Counted from the stretch's first letter, positions 1 to 6,262 are shown. The stretch: DNA of 11,532 bases from Bacillota bacterium (GCA_023443225.1 JAEZVF010000034.1:1-11532), one strand, 5' to 3'. A program made the numbers and translations. Notes: generated by a model not told the origin, from the letters alone.

Positions 1-151
1 TATATCGAATTCTTTTTAACGGTAGAATAATCCGGCGGTAGCTACTAAATTCACTCCGCTGCTCCAAGACGCCTTCCATGCTATTATCATAGGAATTCAC
101 ACCTGCCATTCCCTCTCTGAAATCAAAGTCACATGTACTATTTCTTTTCAT
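1..151 (-). CDS. Possible 5' part of an unrecognised protein, running off the left edge
   Basis: Reading the minus strand from an ATG at 151 there is an open frame of 50 codons with no stop before the window edge. It begins MKRNSTCDFDFREG and continues through AGVNSYDNSMEGVLEQ to SYRRIILPLK. I recognise no family. No good Shine-Dalgarno precedes the ATG; an AGGAT lies too far upstream, and an in-frame stop lies a few codons before the start. It may be the start of a real gene, a gene remnant, or chance. Nothing else in 1-242 looks coding. Confidence 0.25.
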   Translation of the reverse strand, partial: MKRNSTCDFDFREGMAGVNSYDNSMEGVLEQRSEFSSYRRIILPLKRIRY

Positions 152-242
152 TGCATTTAAATATTTGTTTTATCCTAACACCAAACAAATAAATTATCAA
201 GGTAATTTTGCAAATTTATAAGAATGGTTATAAAACAAGTAC

Positions 243-485
243 TTATTTATTTTTTTTCCTCACCGAATCAATTAAATCATTTGCCTTCTCAGCAATTGAT
301 TCTTTGATATCCTCACTGATTTCTACGGATTTTTCCATAGTATCATCAACCTTCCCTCTGGTTTCGCCGGCAAGATTTTGCAATTTACCACTCAGTTCCA
401 TCTGCTCAGAATCCATAGCTTTTCCAATATTTTCTTTGATAGAACCTACAACTTTATCAGTTTTACTTTTGATTGAATGATTCAT
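243..485 (-). CDS. CsbD-like general stress protein
   Basis: This 80-residue, very hydrophilic, Lys/Glu/Asp/Ser-rich protein has the CsbD (UPF0337) pattern: an N-terminal KTDKVVGSIKENIGKAMDSEQMELSGKLQNLAGETRGKV segment type, visible here as KSKTDKVVGSIKENIG at residues 6-21, then GKLQNLAGETRGKVDD. No signal peptide or membrane segment is seen, so it should be cytoplasmic. CsbD proteins are induced under stress in many bacteria (SigB-dependent in Bacillus), but their biochemical role is unknown. The start is set by GGAGG eight bases upstream of the ATG. It lies 23 bases downstream of the GlsB/YeaQ-like gene on the same strand, so the two are probably co-transcribed. No clear terminator follows it. 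Confidence 0.85.
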   Translation of the reverse strand: MNHSIKSKTDKVVGSIKENIGKAMDSEQMELSGKLQNLAGETRGKVDDTMEKSVEISEDIKESIAEKANDLIDSVRKKNK

Positions 486-508
486 AAATTACGCCTCCAA
501 TCTTTATT

Positions 509-757
509 TTATTTGTTGATTTTATTAAATATCCACAAAACAATTAAAGAACCTATAAAGGCAACCAAAAGACTCCAAAGATTAAAGCCCGAAATGCCTG
601 TTCCGCCTAGTAAACTCACAATGAATCCGCCGATAAGCCCACCAATAATGCCTACTATAATATTTGCGAAAGCACCCATCTTTTTATCGTTTCCAGTAAC
701 CATGCTTGCGAGCCAACCAGCAATAGCACCAATGATAATCCAACCAATAATTCCCAT
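509..757 (-). CDS. GlsB/YeaQ/YmgE family small membrane protein
   Basis: An 82-residue hydrophobic protein of the transglycosylase-associated/GlsB-YeaQ-YmgE family. It has three predicted membrane helices, roughly residues 2-18 (GIIGWIIIGAIAGWLAS), 28-49 (GAFANIIVGIIGGLIGG) and 57-78, with glycine-rich packing typical of the family and a short charged C-terminus (FNKINK). The longer frame would start at 802, but the ATG at 757 is preferred: it has AGGAG with a 5-6 base gap and matches the family N-terminus MGIIGWI. The family is stress-associated (YmgE in E. coli, GlsB in enterococci), with no proven enzymatic activity. It precedes the csbD-like gene, a common stress pairing. A short leader ORF and hairpin lie about 90 bases upstream on the same strand. 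Confidence 0.88.
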   Translation of the reverse strand: MGIIGWIIIGAIAGWLASMVTGNDKKMGAFANIIVGIIGGLIGGFIVSLLGGTGISGFNLWSLLVAFIGSLIVLWIFNKINK

Positions 758-846
758 AATAATCTCCTGACATAATTTATTTTTTAAATATAAAACAAAC
801 AACCTATTTAAAGGCTGCCTGGATTTCTTATATGAACAAATATATT

Positions 847-911
847 AAAAAGCGGATAAGCTGATTGGACCTACCTCTTTAAGTCCACTGAGCAATTTTA
901 TGAGTTACCGC
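847..911 (-). terminator. Attenuator-like hairpin with U-tract, overlapping the leader ORF
   Basis: On the minus strand GCTCAGTGGAC (893-883) can pair with GTCCAATCAGC (870-860), 9 of 11 positions, around a 12-base loop. An outer GCGG (911-908) pairs with CCGC (855-852), with TAA/TTA beside it. TTTTT (851-847) follows immediately. This is an imperfect rho-independent terminator shape whose 5' arm is the coding sequence of the 11-codon ORF. Confidence 0.4.
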
Positions 912-914
912 CAT
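879..914 (-). CDS. Putative 11-codon leader ORF (MAVTHKIAQWT)
   Basis: On the minus strand a perfect AAGGAGG (about 928-922) sits seven bases before an ATG at 914. The frame encodes MAVTHKIAQWT and stops with TAA at 881-879. The Shine-Dalgarno is as good as any in the window. The coding bases overlap the 5' arm of a terminator-like hairpin (852-911), the geometry of a leader-peptide attenuator. The next gene on the strand is the GlsB/YeaQ-like gene at 757. I do not recognise the peptide. It could also be the decayed 5' end of a longer lost gene. Confidence 0.4.
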   Translation of the reverse strand: MAVTHKIAQWT

Positions 915-1138
915 AGTAAAACCTCCTTTTTTATTATTGTTCTATAAAAAAAGGAAAATATTCATTATCATTATTTTTTTGGCAATATATTGTAAATTAT
1001 TAAGAGTTACTATTTTCGTTCATATTTATTTACTACCGTTCTCAGTCGGGGAGAATTATAATCTGGCAGAATGCGAAGCAACTGAATTGTCCAGAAGTAT
1101 ACGATTTGCAGCAATGACAGATTTATATTATAACCACA

Positions 1139-1183
1139 AAAATGAAGTGTGCCTAAAAGTCGATTTTAGGCACACTTCATTTT
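1139..1183. terminator. Perfect 20-bp-stem hairpin, probable bidirectional terminator
   Basis: The arms at 1139-1158 and 1164-1183 are exact reverse complements around a 5-base loop (GTCGA). The GC-rich middle (GTGTGCC/GGCACAC) is flanked by A- and T-runs at both ends of each arm, so a U-tract follows the stem in either direction. No recognisable gene ends next to it on either strand. It may insulate the Nudix-GNAT gene or be what remains of a lost transcription unit. The surrounding stretch 915-1294 otherwise shows no gene I can support. Confidence 0.7.
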
Positions 1184-1220
1184 ACAGTATACTATATTTT
1201 CAAATACAAGTCTATACATT

Positions 1221-1249
1221 TTTTGAAATTATAGTAAAATTATTATACT
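1221..1249 (+). promoter_or_regulatory. Candidate promoter for the Nudix-GNAT gene
   Basis: TATACT at 1244-1249 is a good -10. The -35 is weak: TTTTGA at 1221-1226 with a 17-base spacer, or TTGAAA at 1223-1228 with 15. A start near 1256 would give a leader of about 40 bases before the ATG at 1295, which has GGAGGG five bases upstream. Confidence 0.4.
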
Positions 1250-1294
1250 GGCAAACGATGATATGCATATTAATTATGAAATGGAGGGAATCAA

Positions 1295-2290
1295 ATGAGT
1301 GAGAAAAATGAAAAAGCGGAATTTTGGGATATCTATACAAAAGAACGATTGAAGACAGGAAAAATGCACAAAAGAGGTGAAAAATTGTCTGACGATGAAT
1401 ACCATCTTGTGATACATGTATGTATTTTTAATAATAAAAATCAGTTGTTAATTCAACAGCGTCAGCCATTTAAAAGCGGGTGGCCAAATATGTGGGATTT
1501 ATCGGTAGGAGGTTCTGCAATTGCTGGAGAGGGTAGTAGTCAAGCAGCTGAGAGAGAGTTAGCAGAAGAATTAGGATTGAAGATGGATTTGTCAGATGTG
1601 CTTCCACAGTTCACGACAACATTTCGAAATGGGTTTGATGATTATTATATAGTAAAAAATAATGTTGATCTTTCGAATGTTAAATTACAGAGGGAAGAGG
1701 TACAGGCTGTTAGATGGGCTGATAAAGAGGAAGTACTAAAAATGCAGCAAGAAGGTACTTTTATACCATATTGGTTCTTAGATAAACTTTTTGAATTGGA
1801 TAGTTGGTACAATACTTTTCGTAATGAAGATTCAGCAATTAAGATTGCATATGCGAACGATGAAAATCTTTCATCATGGATGAGTATGGTTGAAACTGTA
1901 AAGTGGAATTTCCCGGGATTAGAAACAGAGGAAAAAGTAATTGAATATAAGAATACTGTAAAGAAAAATATTGATAGGGGAACAGCCATATGTGCGTTGT
2001 TTGGAAATATGGTTGTAGGTATTCTTTTATTTTCAATAAAGCATAACATGCTTTGTTGTATGGCGGTACATCCAGAGTTTCGAAGAAAACATATAGCTTC
2101 AAAGATGGTTAAGGTTATGCTTGACAGTATGGACAAAAACAGACCGATTGTTGTGGAAACATTTCGAGAAGAAGATGAAAAGGGAACTGCTCCACGAGCT
2201 TTTTATAAGAAAGCAGGGTTTGAGGAGGGAGAATTATGTTTTTTTGAAAATGAATATCCAGAACAAAGATTTTATTTAAGGAGGTGGTAG
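1295..2290 (+). CDS. Nudix hydrolase-GNAT acetyltransferase fusion protein
   Basis: A 331-residue two-domain protein. Residues about 1-165 form an IDI/YfcD-like Nudix hydrolase: the N-terminus (FWDIYTKERLKTGKMHKRGE) and HVCIFNNKNQLLIQQR strand are typical. The Nudix box is complete at 73-95, G73-x5-E79-x7-R87-E88-L89-x-E91-E92-x-G94-L95, so metal binding and diphosphate hydrolysis should be intact. Residues about 180-331 form a GNAT domain, with strand IKIAYANDENLSSWMSMVE, motif-A-like VHPEFRRKHIASKM at 258-271 and AFYKKAGFEEGE at 302-313. The usual Gly of the Q/RxxGxG/A loop is replaced (RRKHIA), so acetyl-CoA binding is likely but not certain. The substrate of either domain is unknown. The gene ends four bases before the phosphotransferase gene, whose ribosome site overlaps its 3' end, implying translational coupling. 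Confidence 0.85.
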   Translation: MSEKNEKAEFWDIYTKERLKTGKMHKRGEKLSDDEYHLVIHVCIFNNKNQLLIQQRQPFKSGWPNMWDLSVGGSAIAGEGSSQAAERELAEELGLKMDLSDVLPQFTTTFRNGFDDYYIVKNNVDLSNVKLQREEVQAVRWADKEEVLKMQQEGTFIPYWFLDKLFELDSWYNTFRNEDSAIKIAYANDENLSSWMSMVETVKWNFPGLETEEKVIEYKNTVKKNIDRGTAICALFGNMVVGILLFSIKHNMLCCMAVHPEFRRKHIASKMVKVMLDSMDKNRPIVVETFREEDEKGTAPRAFYKKAGFEEGELCFFENEYPEQRFYLRRW

Positions 2291-2293
2291 ATT

Positions 2294-3232
2294 GTGAATA
2301 CTAATTTATATATGGATATTCCGGAATACAAATCATGGAAAGAAATTATTTTACTTGAAAAAGGGTATTCGACGGATAAAAAGTATATTGTAACAACGGA
2401 TTTAGGAGAGCATTTATTATTACGAATCTCAGATGTAAGTGAATTTGATATAAAGAAAAAAGAGTACGACATAATACGTAAATTTGCAACATCGGGAATC
2501 ACAATGTCGGAACCACTTTCCTTTGGAATATGTAATAATGGAAATAGTGTTTACATGATTTTATCTTGGGTGGAAGGAAGAGATTTAGAGGACGAATTGA
2601 GAAAATTGTCAGAGCAACAGCAATATCTTTTGGGAAGACAAGCGGGGAAAATTCTTAAAGAGATTCATAGCATATGTGTTGATAAAGAAGATTTACCTCA
2701 AAAAACAAAAGTAGATAAAAAATTATTACAGCTTGAGATATATGAAAATTCCAATTTAAGAGTTCCAAATGATGAAGATGCAATACGATTTGTGAAACAG
2801 AATATTAATAAATTGTGGAGAAAACCACCCGTATATTTACATGGAGATTATCATCCGGGAAATCTGATTTATGTTCAAAATGAAAATATAGGAGTTATAG
2901 ATTTTAATCGTTGGGAAGTCGGAGATCCGTATGAAGAGTTTTATAAGTTAGAAAGCTTTGGGATAGAAGAGAGTATTCCATATTGCGTTGGCCAGATTGA
3001 TGAGTATTTTAATGATACGATTCCAATTGACTTTTGGGAAACTCTTGCTGTTTATGTCGCACATGCATCGCTGTATTCTATCAAGTGGGCCGAAAAATTT
3101 GGTAGTGGGGAAATAGAGGGCATGAGGAAAAGGTGTGAAATTGCATTTGAAAATTATAACAATTTTAAGAAGGTTGTACCAGTCTGGTACGATCAAACGT
3201 TACGATTAAAGTATGCAGAAAACATAAAATAG
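2294..3232 (+). CDS. APH/choline-kinase family small-molecule phosphotransferase
   Basis: A 312-residue kinase-like protein of the aminoglycoside phosphotransferase (APH) superfamily, expected in the cytoplasm. The catalytic loop HGDYHPGN is at 183-190 (Asp185 as base, Asn190 for metal), and the metal-binding VIDFNRWEVGDP at 201-212 carries Asp203, the DFG equivalent. The N-lobe has LLLRISD around 41-47, with a likely nucleotide-contacting K/R, and the hinge region MILSWVEGRDLEDEL at 88-102. The C-terminal helical half contains HASLYSIKW. The family phosphorylates aminoglycosides, macrolides, choline, homoserine or sugars. The substrate here cannot be read from sequence, so it should not be called a resistance gene on this evidence. 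The start is GTG with AAGGAGGTGG six bases upstream, overlapping the end of the Nudix-GNAT gene. Tight coupling suggests the two act on the same compound or pathway. Confidence 0.85.
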   Translation: MNTNLYMDIPEYKSWKEIILLEKGYSTDKKYIVTTDLGEHLLLRISDVSEFDIKKKEYDIIRKFATSGITMSEPLSFGICNNGNSVYMILSWVEGRDLEDELRKLSEQQQYLLGRQAGKILKEIHSICVDKEDLPQKTKVDKKLLQLEIYENSNLRVPNDEDAIRFVKQNINKLWRKPPVYLHGDYHPGNLIYVQNENIGVIDFNRWEVGDPYEEFYKLESFGIEESIPYCVGQIDEYFNDTIPIDFWETLAVYVAHASLYSIKWAEKFGSGEIEGMRKRCEIAFENYNNFKKVVPVWYDQTLRLKYAENIK

Positions 3233-3254
3233 CAGTATTTTATATATATTTCTA

Positions 3255-3285
3255 TTGACTTTATAGTTTGTATAGGGTTTACAAT
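3255..3285 (+). promoter_or_regulatory. MerR-type promoter, 19-bp spacer with imperfect dyad
   Basis: TTGACT (3255-3260) and TACAAT (3280-3285) are separated by 19 bases, the over-long spacer characteristic of MerR-activated promoters. The spacer holds an imperfect inverted repeat, CTTTATA-gtttg-TATAGGG (5 of 7 positions paired). It drives the MerR gene starting at 3311, which suggests autoregulation. An AGGAGG lies at 3298-3303, seven bases before the ATG. Confidence 0.7.
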
Positions 3286-3310
3286 CACCTCATAAAAAGG
3301 AGGTATATCT

Positions 3311-4210
3311 ATGAACATTAAAGAAGTGGAACAGAGGACAGGAGTATCTGCACAAAATATCAGATTTTATGAAAAAGCAGAGTTGTTTTCAACAAAACGT
3401 AATCCTGATAATGGATATCGGGAATATTCAGAGAATGACGTCAGAATACTAAAAGTAATTAAGATGCTCCGCATGCTTGATATGCCATTAGAACAAATTA
3501 AACTGGTTTTGCGTGAGAAGGAGAACCTGTCAAATTCCCTGGACAAACAACAGCATATACTAGAAAAAAGGATAAGTGATGACAAAAATGCCATTGAGTT
3601 TTGCAAGGCATTAAAGAAAAAGCAGATTACTATAGATGAATTAAATGTAGAAGAGTATTTACAAAGTATGGAAAAAGAGCATTTTTTCACTTCATGGATT
3701 AAGGATTACATGGAAGTTATTGATTATGAACATGAGAGAGTCATTACTTTTACTCCAGATGATGCGATAATAAATAGCTATGATTTTGAAAATGTACTTT
3801 ACAAATATGCAATGGAACGAGATATGGAGATTGAAATCACAAAGAAGGGGATGTATCCAGAATTCACACTTGATGGGATAGAGTATAGTGCTGAAAGAAA
3901 TTACGCAAGAGGAGGAGGGCTTCCGGTAGCAATAGTTAGATGTACAAGAAAAGATATGGCAGAAACGAAAGAAGAATACAAACATGGTAGAAAAAAGTGG
4001 TTACGGTTTCTTCATATTTACTTGCCGGGAATTCTTGTTGCGTTATTTATTATCGTTATAAGTGGAAAAAATAATGTCAGGCAGTTATTCTCTTCAATAG
4101 AAGGCTTGATTTTGTTGGGAGTAATTATTATTGTGTGTTTGGCAGATGCTTTTCGTAACTACTATTTTTATTGGAATCGTGATAATAAATATGAGGATAA
4201 AGAAAAATAG
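3311..4210 (+). CDS. MerR family regulator with two C-terminal membrane helices
   Basis: A 299-residue protein. Residues 1-70 are a standard MerR winged-helix DNA-binding domain: IKEVEQRTGVSAQNIRFYEK, the wing NPDNGYREYSENDV at 31-44, then ILKVIKMLRMLDMPLEQIK. A coiled-coil dimerisation helix covers about 70-108 and ends in CKALKKKQITIDEL. Residues about 130-215 form an unrecognised domain that could sense a ligand. A basic stretch (GRKKWLRF, 226-233) leads into two hydrophobic helices at about 233-251 and 263-281. Most MerR proteins are 110-280 residues and soluble, so this one appears to be tethered to the inner face of the membrane. It has its own MerR-type promoter and lies 78 bases after the kinase gene, so it may control itself and possibly the upstream pair. 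The effector is unknown. Confidence 0.85.
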   Translation: MNIKEVEQRTGVSAQNIRFYEKAELFSTKRNPDNGYREYSENDVRILKVIKMLRMLDMPLEQIKLVLREKENLSNSLDKQQHILEKRISDDKNAIEFCKALKKKQITIDELNVEEYLQSMEKEHFFTSWIKDYMEVIDYEHERVITFTPDDAIINSYDFENVLYKYAMERDMEIEITKKGMYPEFTLDGIEYSAERNYARGGGLPVAIVRCTRKDMAETKEEYKHGRKKWLRFLHIYLPGILVALFIIVISGKNNVRQLFSSIEGLILLGVIIIVCLADAFRNYYFYWNRDNKYEDKEK

Positions 4211-4248
4211 GCGATGAAGATATATCGATTTGGCAGATAAGTATATTT

Positions 4249-4320
4249 CAGTGGTATCCAAAGGGGGCGAAGCCTCCCTTGGCACGCGAACTTTGCGCAA
4301 AGTCTAGTGTTATACCATTG
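4249..4320. other. Structured non-coding island, oriT/nic-like (possible mobile-element remnant)
   Basis: Three nested pairings are visible. CAGTGGTAT (4249-4257) pairs with ATACCATTG (4312-4320). CCAAAGGGGGC (4258-4268) pairs with GCCTCCCTTGG (4272-4282) with one mismatch and one wobble. ACTTTGCGCAAAGT (4290-4303) is a perfect 14-base palindrome. The palindrome is followed by CTAGTGTTATAC, which from memory resembles the pMV158/MobV origin of transfer, where an ACTTT...AAAGT hairpin is followed by TAGTGTG/TTATAC. Local base composition is clearly more GC-rich than the flanks. No relaxase gene is in the window. A structured RNA is the alternative. Confidence 0.35.
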
Positions 4321-4331
4321 TGAAAAGAGTG

Positions 4332-4383
4332 CCAGCCGGGAAGGAAATCCGCCACTGGAAAGCGGATTTCTTACCTGGTTTTT
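4332..4383 (+). terminator. Rho-independent terminator downstream of the MerR gene
   Basis: GAAATCCGC (4344-4352) pairs exactly with GCGGATTTC (4362-4370) around a 9-base loop. Outer CCAG (4332-4335) can pair with CTGG (4375-4378), and five T follow at 4379-4383. It would end plus-strand transcription ahead of the convergent flavin-reductase-like gene. Confidence 0.6.
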
Positions 4384-4409
4384 CCGTTGCATGAAAGGCA
4401 TTTAACCTA

Positions 4410-4982
4410 TCAGGAATATTTTTTTCCTTCACCCCATGGCTTACCAACAATTTCACCAAGAGAGATATAGTTCGTTCCAAATGGATCATAAAGAATCATT
4501 CCAGTTTTTAAAGAATTAATTTTACCTCTGGCATCTACCACTGCCTCATCTGCAGCAATGTTTTTAATCTTTGCCAAGACCGTAGTGAAATTTGTTCCAT
4601 TAACAATTTCTACCAGCTCACATTCAATTACAACGGTACTACCTTCGATAATCGGTGCATCTACGAACTGGCTCTTCACAGCTTCTAATCCAGATTTTTC
4701 AAATTTATCAGGCACACTGTAACCTGTTACGCTGCCTAGATAATCCACTTCCGACATTAACTCCTGATTGACAAGAGCAACTGTAAATGCACGTCTCTTT
4801 TCTACATTTTCATAGGTCTTACTGCGAGGACCAATACATAAAGCCAAATCTCCGGCATTCGTTCTCATTGCCTCATGTAAATTCATTACATTGACGCTTC
4901 CATCTTCGTTATATGTAGCAACCATAAGCACTGGGACGGGATAACCGTAACCAAATGCATTTGCACCTAAATTTTTCATCAT
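4410..4982 (-). CDS. Flavin reductase-like (FMN-binding split-barrel) protein
   Basis: A 190-residue protein with the flavin reductase-like/FMN-binding split-barrel fold. The N-terminus GANAFGYGYPVPVLMVATYNEDGSVNVM (residues 6-33) matches the family's FMN-contacting first strands. Residues 45-70 (DLALCIGPRSKTYENVEKRRAFTVAL) carry the S/T-K-T-x-N motif and the conserved strand FTVAL. GKPWGEGKK ends the protein. The family reduces free flavins or binds FMN as a small oxidoreductase; the substrate is unknown and the protein is cytoplasmic. The longer frame begins at 5051, but the ATG at 4982 (or 4979) is chosen: AAAGGA lies nine bases upstream and homologues start near the MKNLGA-type motif. It is divergent from an AraC regulator, which probably controls it. 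Confidence 0.85.
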   Translation of the reverse strand: MMKNLGANAFGYGYPVPVLMVATYNEDGSVNVMNLHEAMRTNAGDLALCIGPRSKTYENVEKRRAFTVALVNQELMSEVDYLGSVTGYSVPDKFEKSGLEAVKSQFVDAPIIEGSTVVIECELVEIVNGTNFTTVLAKIKNIAADEAVVDARGKINSLKTGMILYDPFGTNYISLGEIVGKPWGEGKKYS

Positions 4983-5040
4983 ATCTGGGTTTCCTTTCTT
5001 AATACTGACCTCATTGTAATCAGAGTTTTTTTCTGCCCCT

Positions 5041-5046
5041 ATTATA
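5041..5046 (-). promoter_or_regulatory. Candidate -10 for the flavin reductase-like gene
   Basis: A consensus TATAAT reads on the minus strand at 5046-5041, about 60 bases before the chosen ATG. No good -35 lies at the right spacing, which fits an activator-dependent promoter in the intergenic region shared with the AraC gene, but that is inference. Confidence 0.35.
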
Positions 5047-5137
5047 AACACAATATCTTGCCAAAATCAGCGCTATATATTAATATTAAATGTGGCTTAT
5101 TTTAGCTTTTCTTAATTTGTAAATGGAGGTCGTGGCT

Positions 5138-6082
5138 ATGAGATTAACCTATGACAATGAAATTATGCAGGCTCTAGAGAAACTAGGCACAGACTTTCCA
5201 CGTCTTAATTGGAATTTCAGTCCGGATTCGGATTATGGAAATAATGAACTCGTCTCTCATTGGCTGGGTGAAGATGATGAAGATGTAATGGTTTGTGTTT
5301 TCAAGGATAAACGACTCAATGAACAGTTCCACCGTCAGGACTTTTTCTTTCTACACTTTGCGTATCGTGGCGACTATGATGCCCTAAGTGCAAAATATAA
5401 TAATAGTATCACAATAAAAGAAGGAGATTGCTATATTGGACAACCCTATAGTGGTTATGCTGCCAAAAGAGAATCAGACGAAGAAGGTATCATTATCGGT
5501 GTGTTAATTCGAAAAGAAACATTTATCCAGGAATTTCTTGCTTCTTTTTCCACAGATACTGCCATGCTAAATTTCTTTCTTGAACCGCATAAAAATCAGT
5601 ATTCAGATGAATTCGTTCATTTAAGAATTCCAGATTCATCTCCTATCTGGAGACTACTTGGTTTGATGATTCTTGAATATGCGAACAAGACAAATGATTC
5701 TCAAAAAATCATTAAACCGCTGGTAATGTCTTTGTGCATGTATATTTCATCAGAATATAAACGCCAAAATCTTCCATTAAAAACATCTATGGTTGATAAG
5801 ATTGTGGAATATATAGATTCCAATGCTAACATGGTCACTTTATCTTCTGTTGCATTACACTTTGGCTATCACCCTGTTTATATATCAAAACTCCTGCCAA
5901 AGAAAACCAAAAAGACATTCTCCCAAATAGTAACGGATTCCAGAATGCGAAGAGCAAAGCTGCTCCTTAGTCATACAGACCTTTCAATAGAAAAAATTGC
6001 CACTATACTAGGATACAGCAATAGCAGCAATTTCTATAAAGCATTTAATCAGTATTTTGGAACTTCGCCAAGACAGTTGTGA
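5138..6082 (+). CDS. AraC family transcriptional regulator
   Basis: A 314-residue regulator with an N-terminal cupin-like sensing domain (about 60-125; FFFLHFAYRGDY, ITIKEGDCYIGQP, EGIIIGVLI) and a C-terminal AraC DNA-binding domain (about 218-314). The first helix-turn-helix is around 233-253 (VTLSSVALHFGYHPVYISKLL). The second is around 283-306 (LSIEKIATILGYSNSSNFYKAF), followed by the family signature FNQYFGTSPRQL at the extreme C-terminus. An upstream ATG at 5123 overlaps the GGAGG ribosome site (5125-5129), so the ATG at 5138 is the start. It is divergent from the flavin reductase-like gene and 180 bases ahead of the aldo/keto reductase. It probably activates one or both in response to a small molecule. 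Confidence 0.88.
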   Translation: MRLTYDNEIMQALEKLGTDFPRLNWNFSPDSDYGNNELVSHWLGEDDEDVMVCVFKDKRLNEQFHRQDFFFLHFAYRGDYDALSAKYNNSITIKEGDCYIGQPYSGYAAKRESDEEGIIIGVLIRKETFIQEFLASFSTDTAMLNFFLEPHKNQYSDEFVHLRIPDSSPIWRLLGLMILEYANKTNDSQKIIKPLVMSLCMYISSEYKRQNLPLKTSMVDKIVEYIDSNANMVTLSSVALHFGYHPVYISKLLPKKTKKTFSQIVTDSRMRRAKLLLSHTDLSIEKIATILGYSNSSNFYKAFNQYFGTSPRQL

Positions 6083-6159
6083 CTTCATTCTGTAATACCA
6101 TATTCATATAGAGTGATTTTTACCTCGTCATAACCTCGATAAACCATAATAATAAAGTA

Positions 6160-6190
6160 TTGACTTAAAGTTAACTTAAAGGTTTACAAT
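6160..6190 (+). promoter_or_regulatory. MerR/AdhR-type promoter of the aldo/keto reductase
   Basis: TTGACT (6160-6165) and TACAAT (6185-6190) flank a 19-base spacer, the MerR-family arrangement. The spacer carries a near-perfect dyad, CTTAAAGTT-AACTTAAAG (8 of 9 pairs), of the type seen at AdhR-like MerR regulators that respond to aldehydes. The hexamers and spacer length are the same as at 3255-3285, but the dyad differs. Confidence 0.7.
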
Positions 6191-6262
6191 AAATTATATT
6201 TGACATGGGTAAATAATGATACTAGTGATTTTTGACATGATTGAATGAGGAGGTAAACTAAC

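Noticed and set aside
937..1302. 121-codon plus-strand frame before the Nudix-GNAT gene
   Set aside because: It has no ribosome site, a composition dictated by AT-rich DNA, spans the perfect hairpin at 1139-1183, and overlaps the start of a clear gene.
3176..3190. Short inverted repeat GTACCAG-T-CTGGTAC
   Set aside because: It lies within the kinase coding sequence with a one-base centre and no T-tract; most likely a chance coding palindrome.
4094..4401. Minus-strand frames of 68 and 77 codons across the end of the MerR gene and the structured island
   Set aside because: They run through the palindromes and terminator, have no ribosome site and overlap a well-supported gene; they are artefacts of the inverted repeats.
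6200..6246. Two similar TTTGACATG motifs before the aldo/keto reductase
   Set aside because: No matching -10 lies at a suitable distance; the 19-bp-spacer promoter at 6160-6190 is much better.
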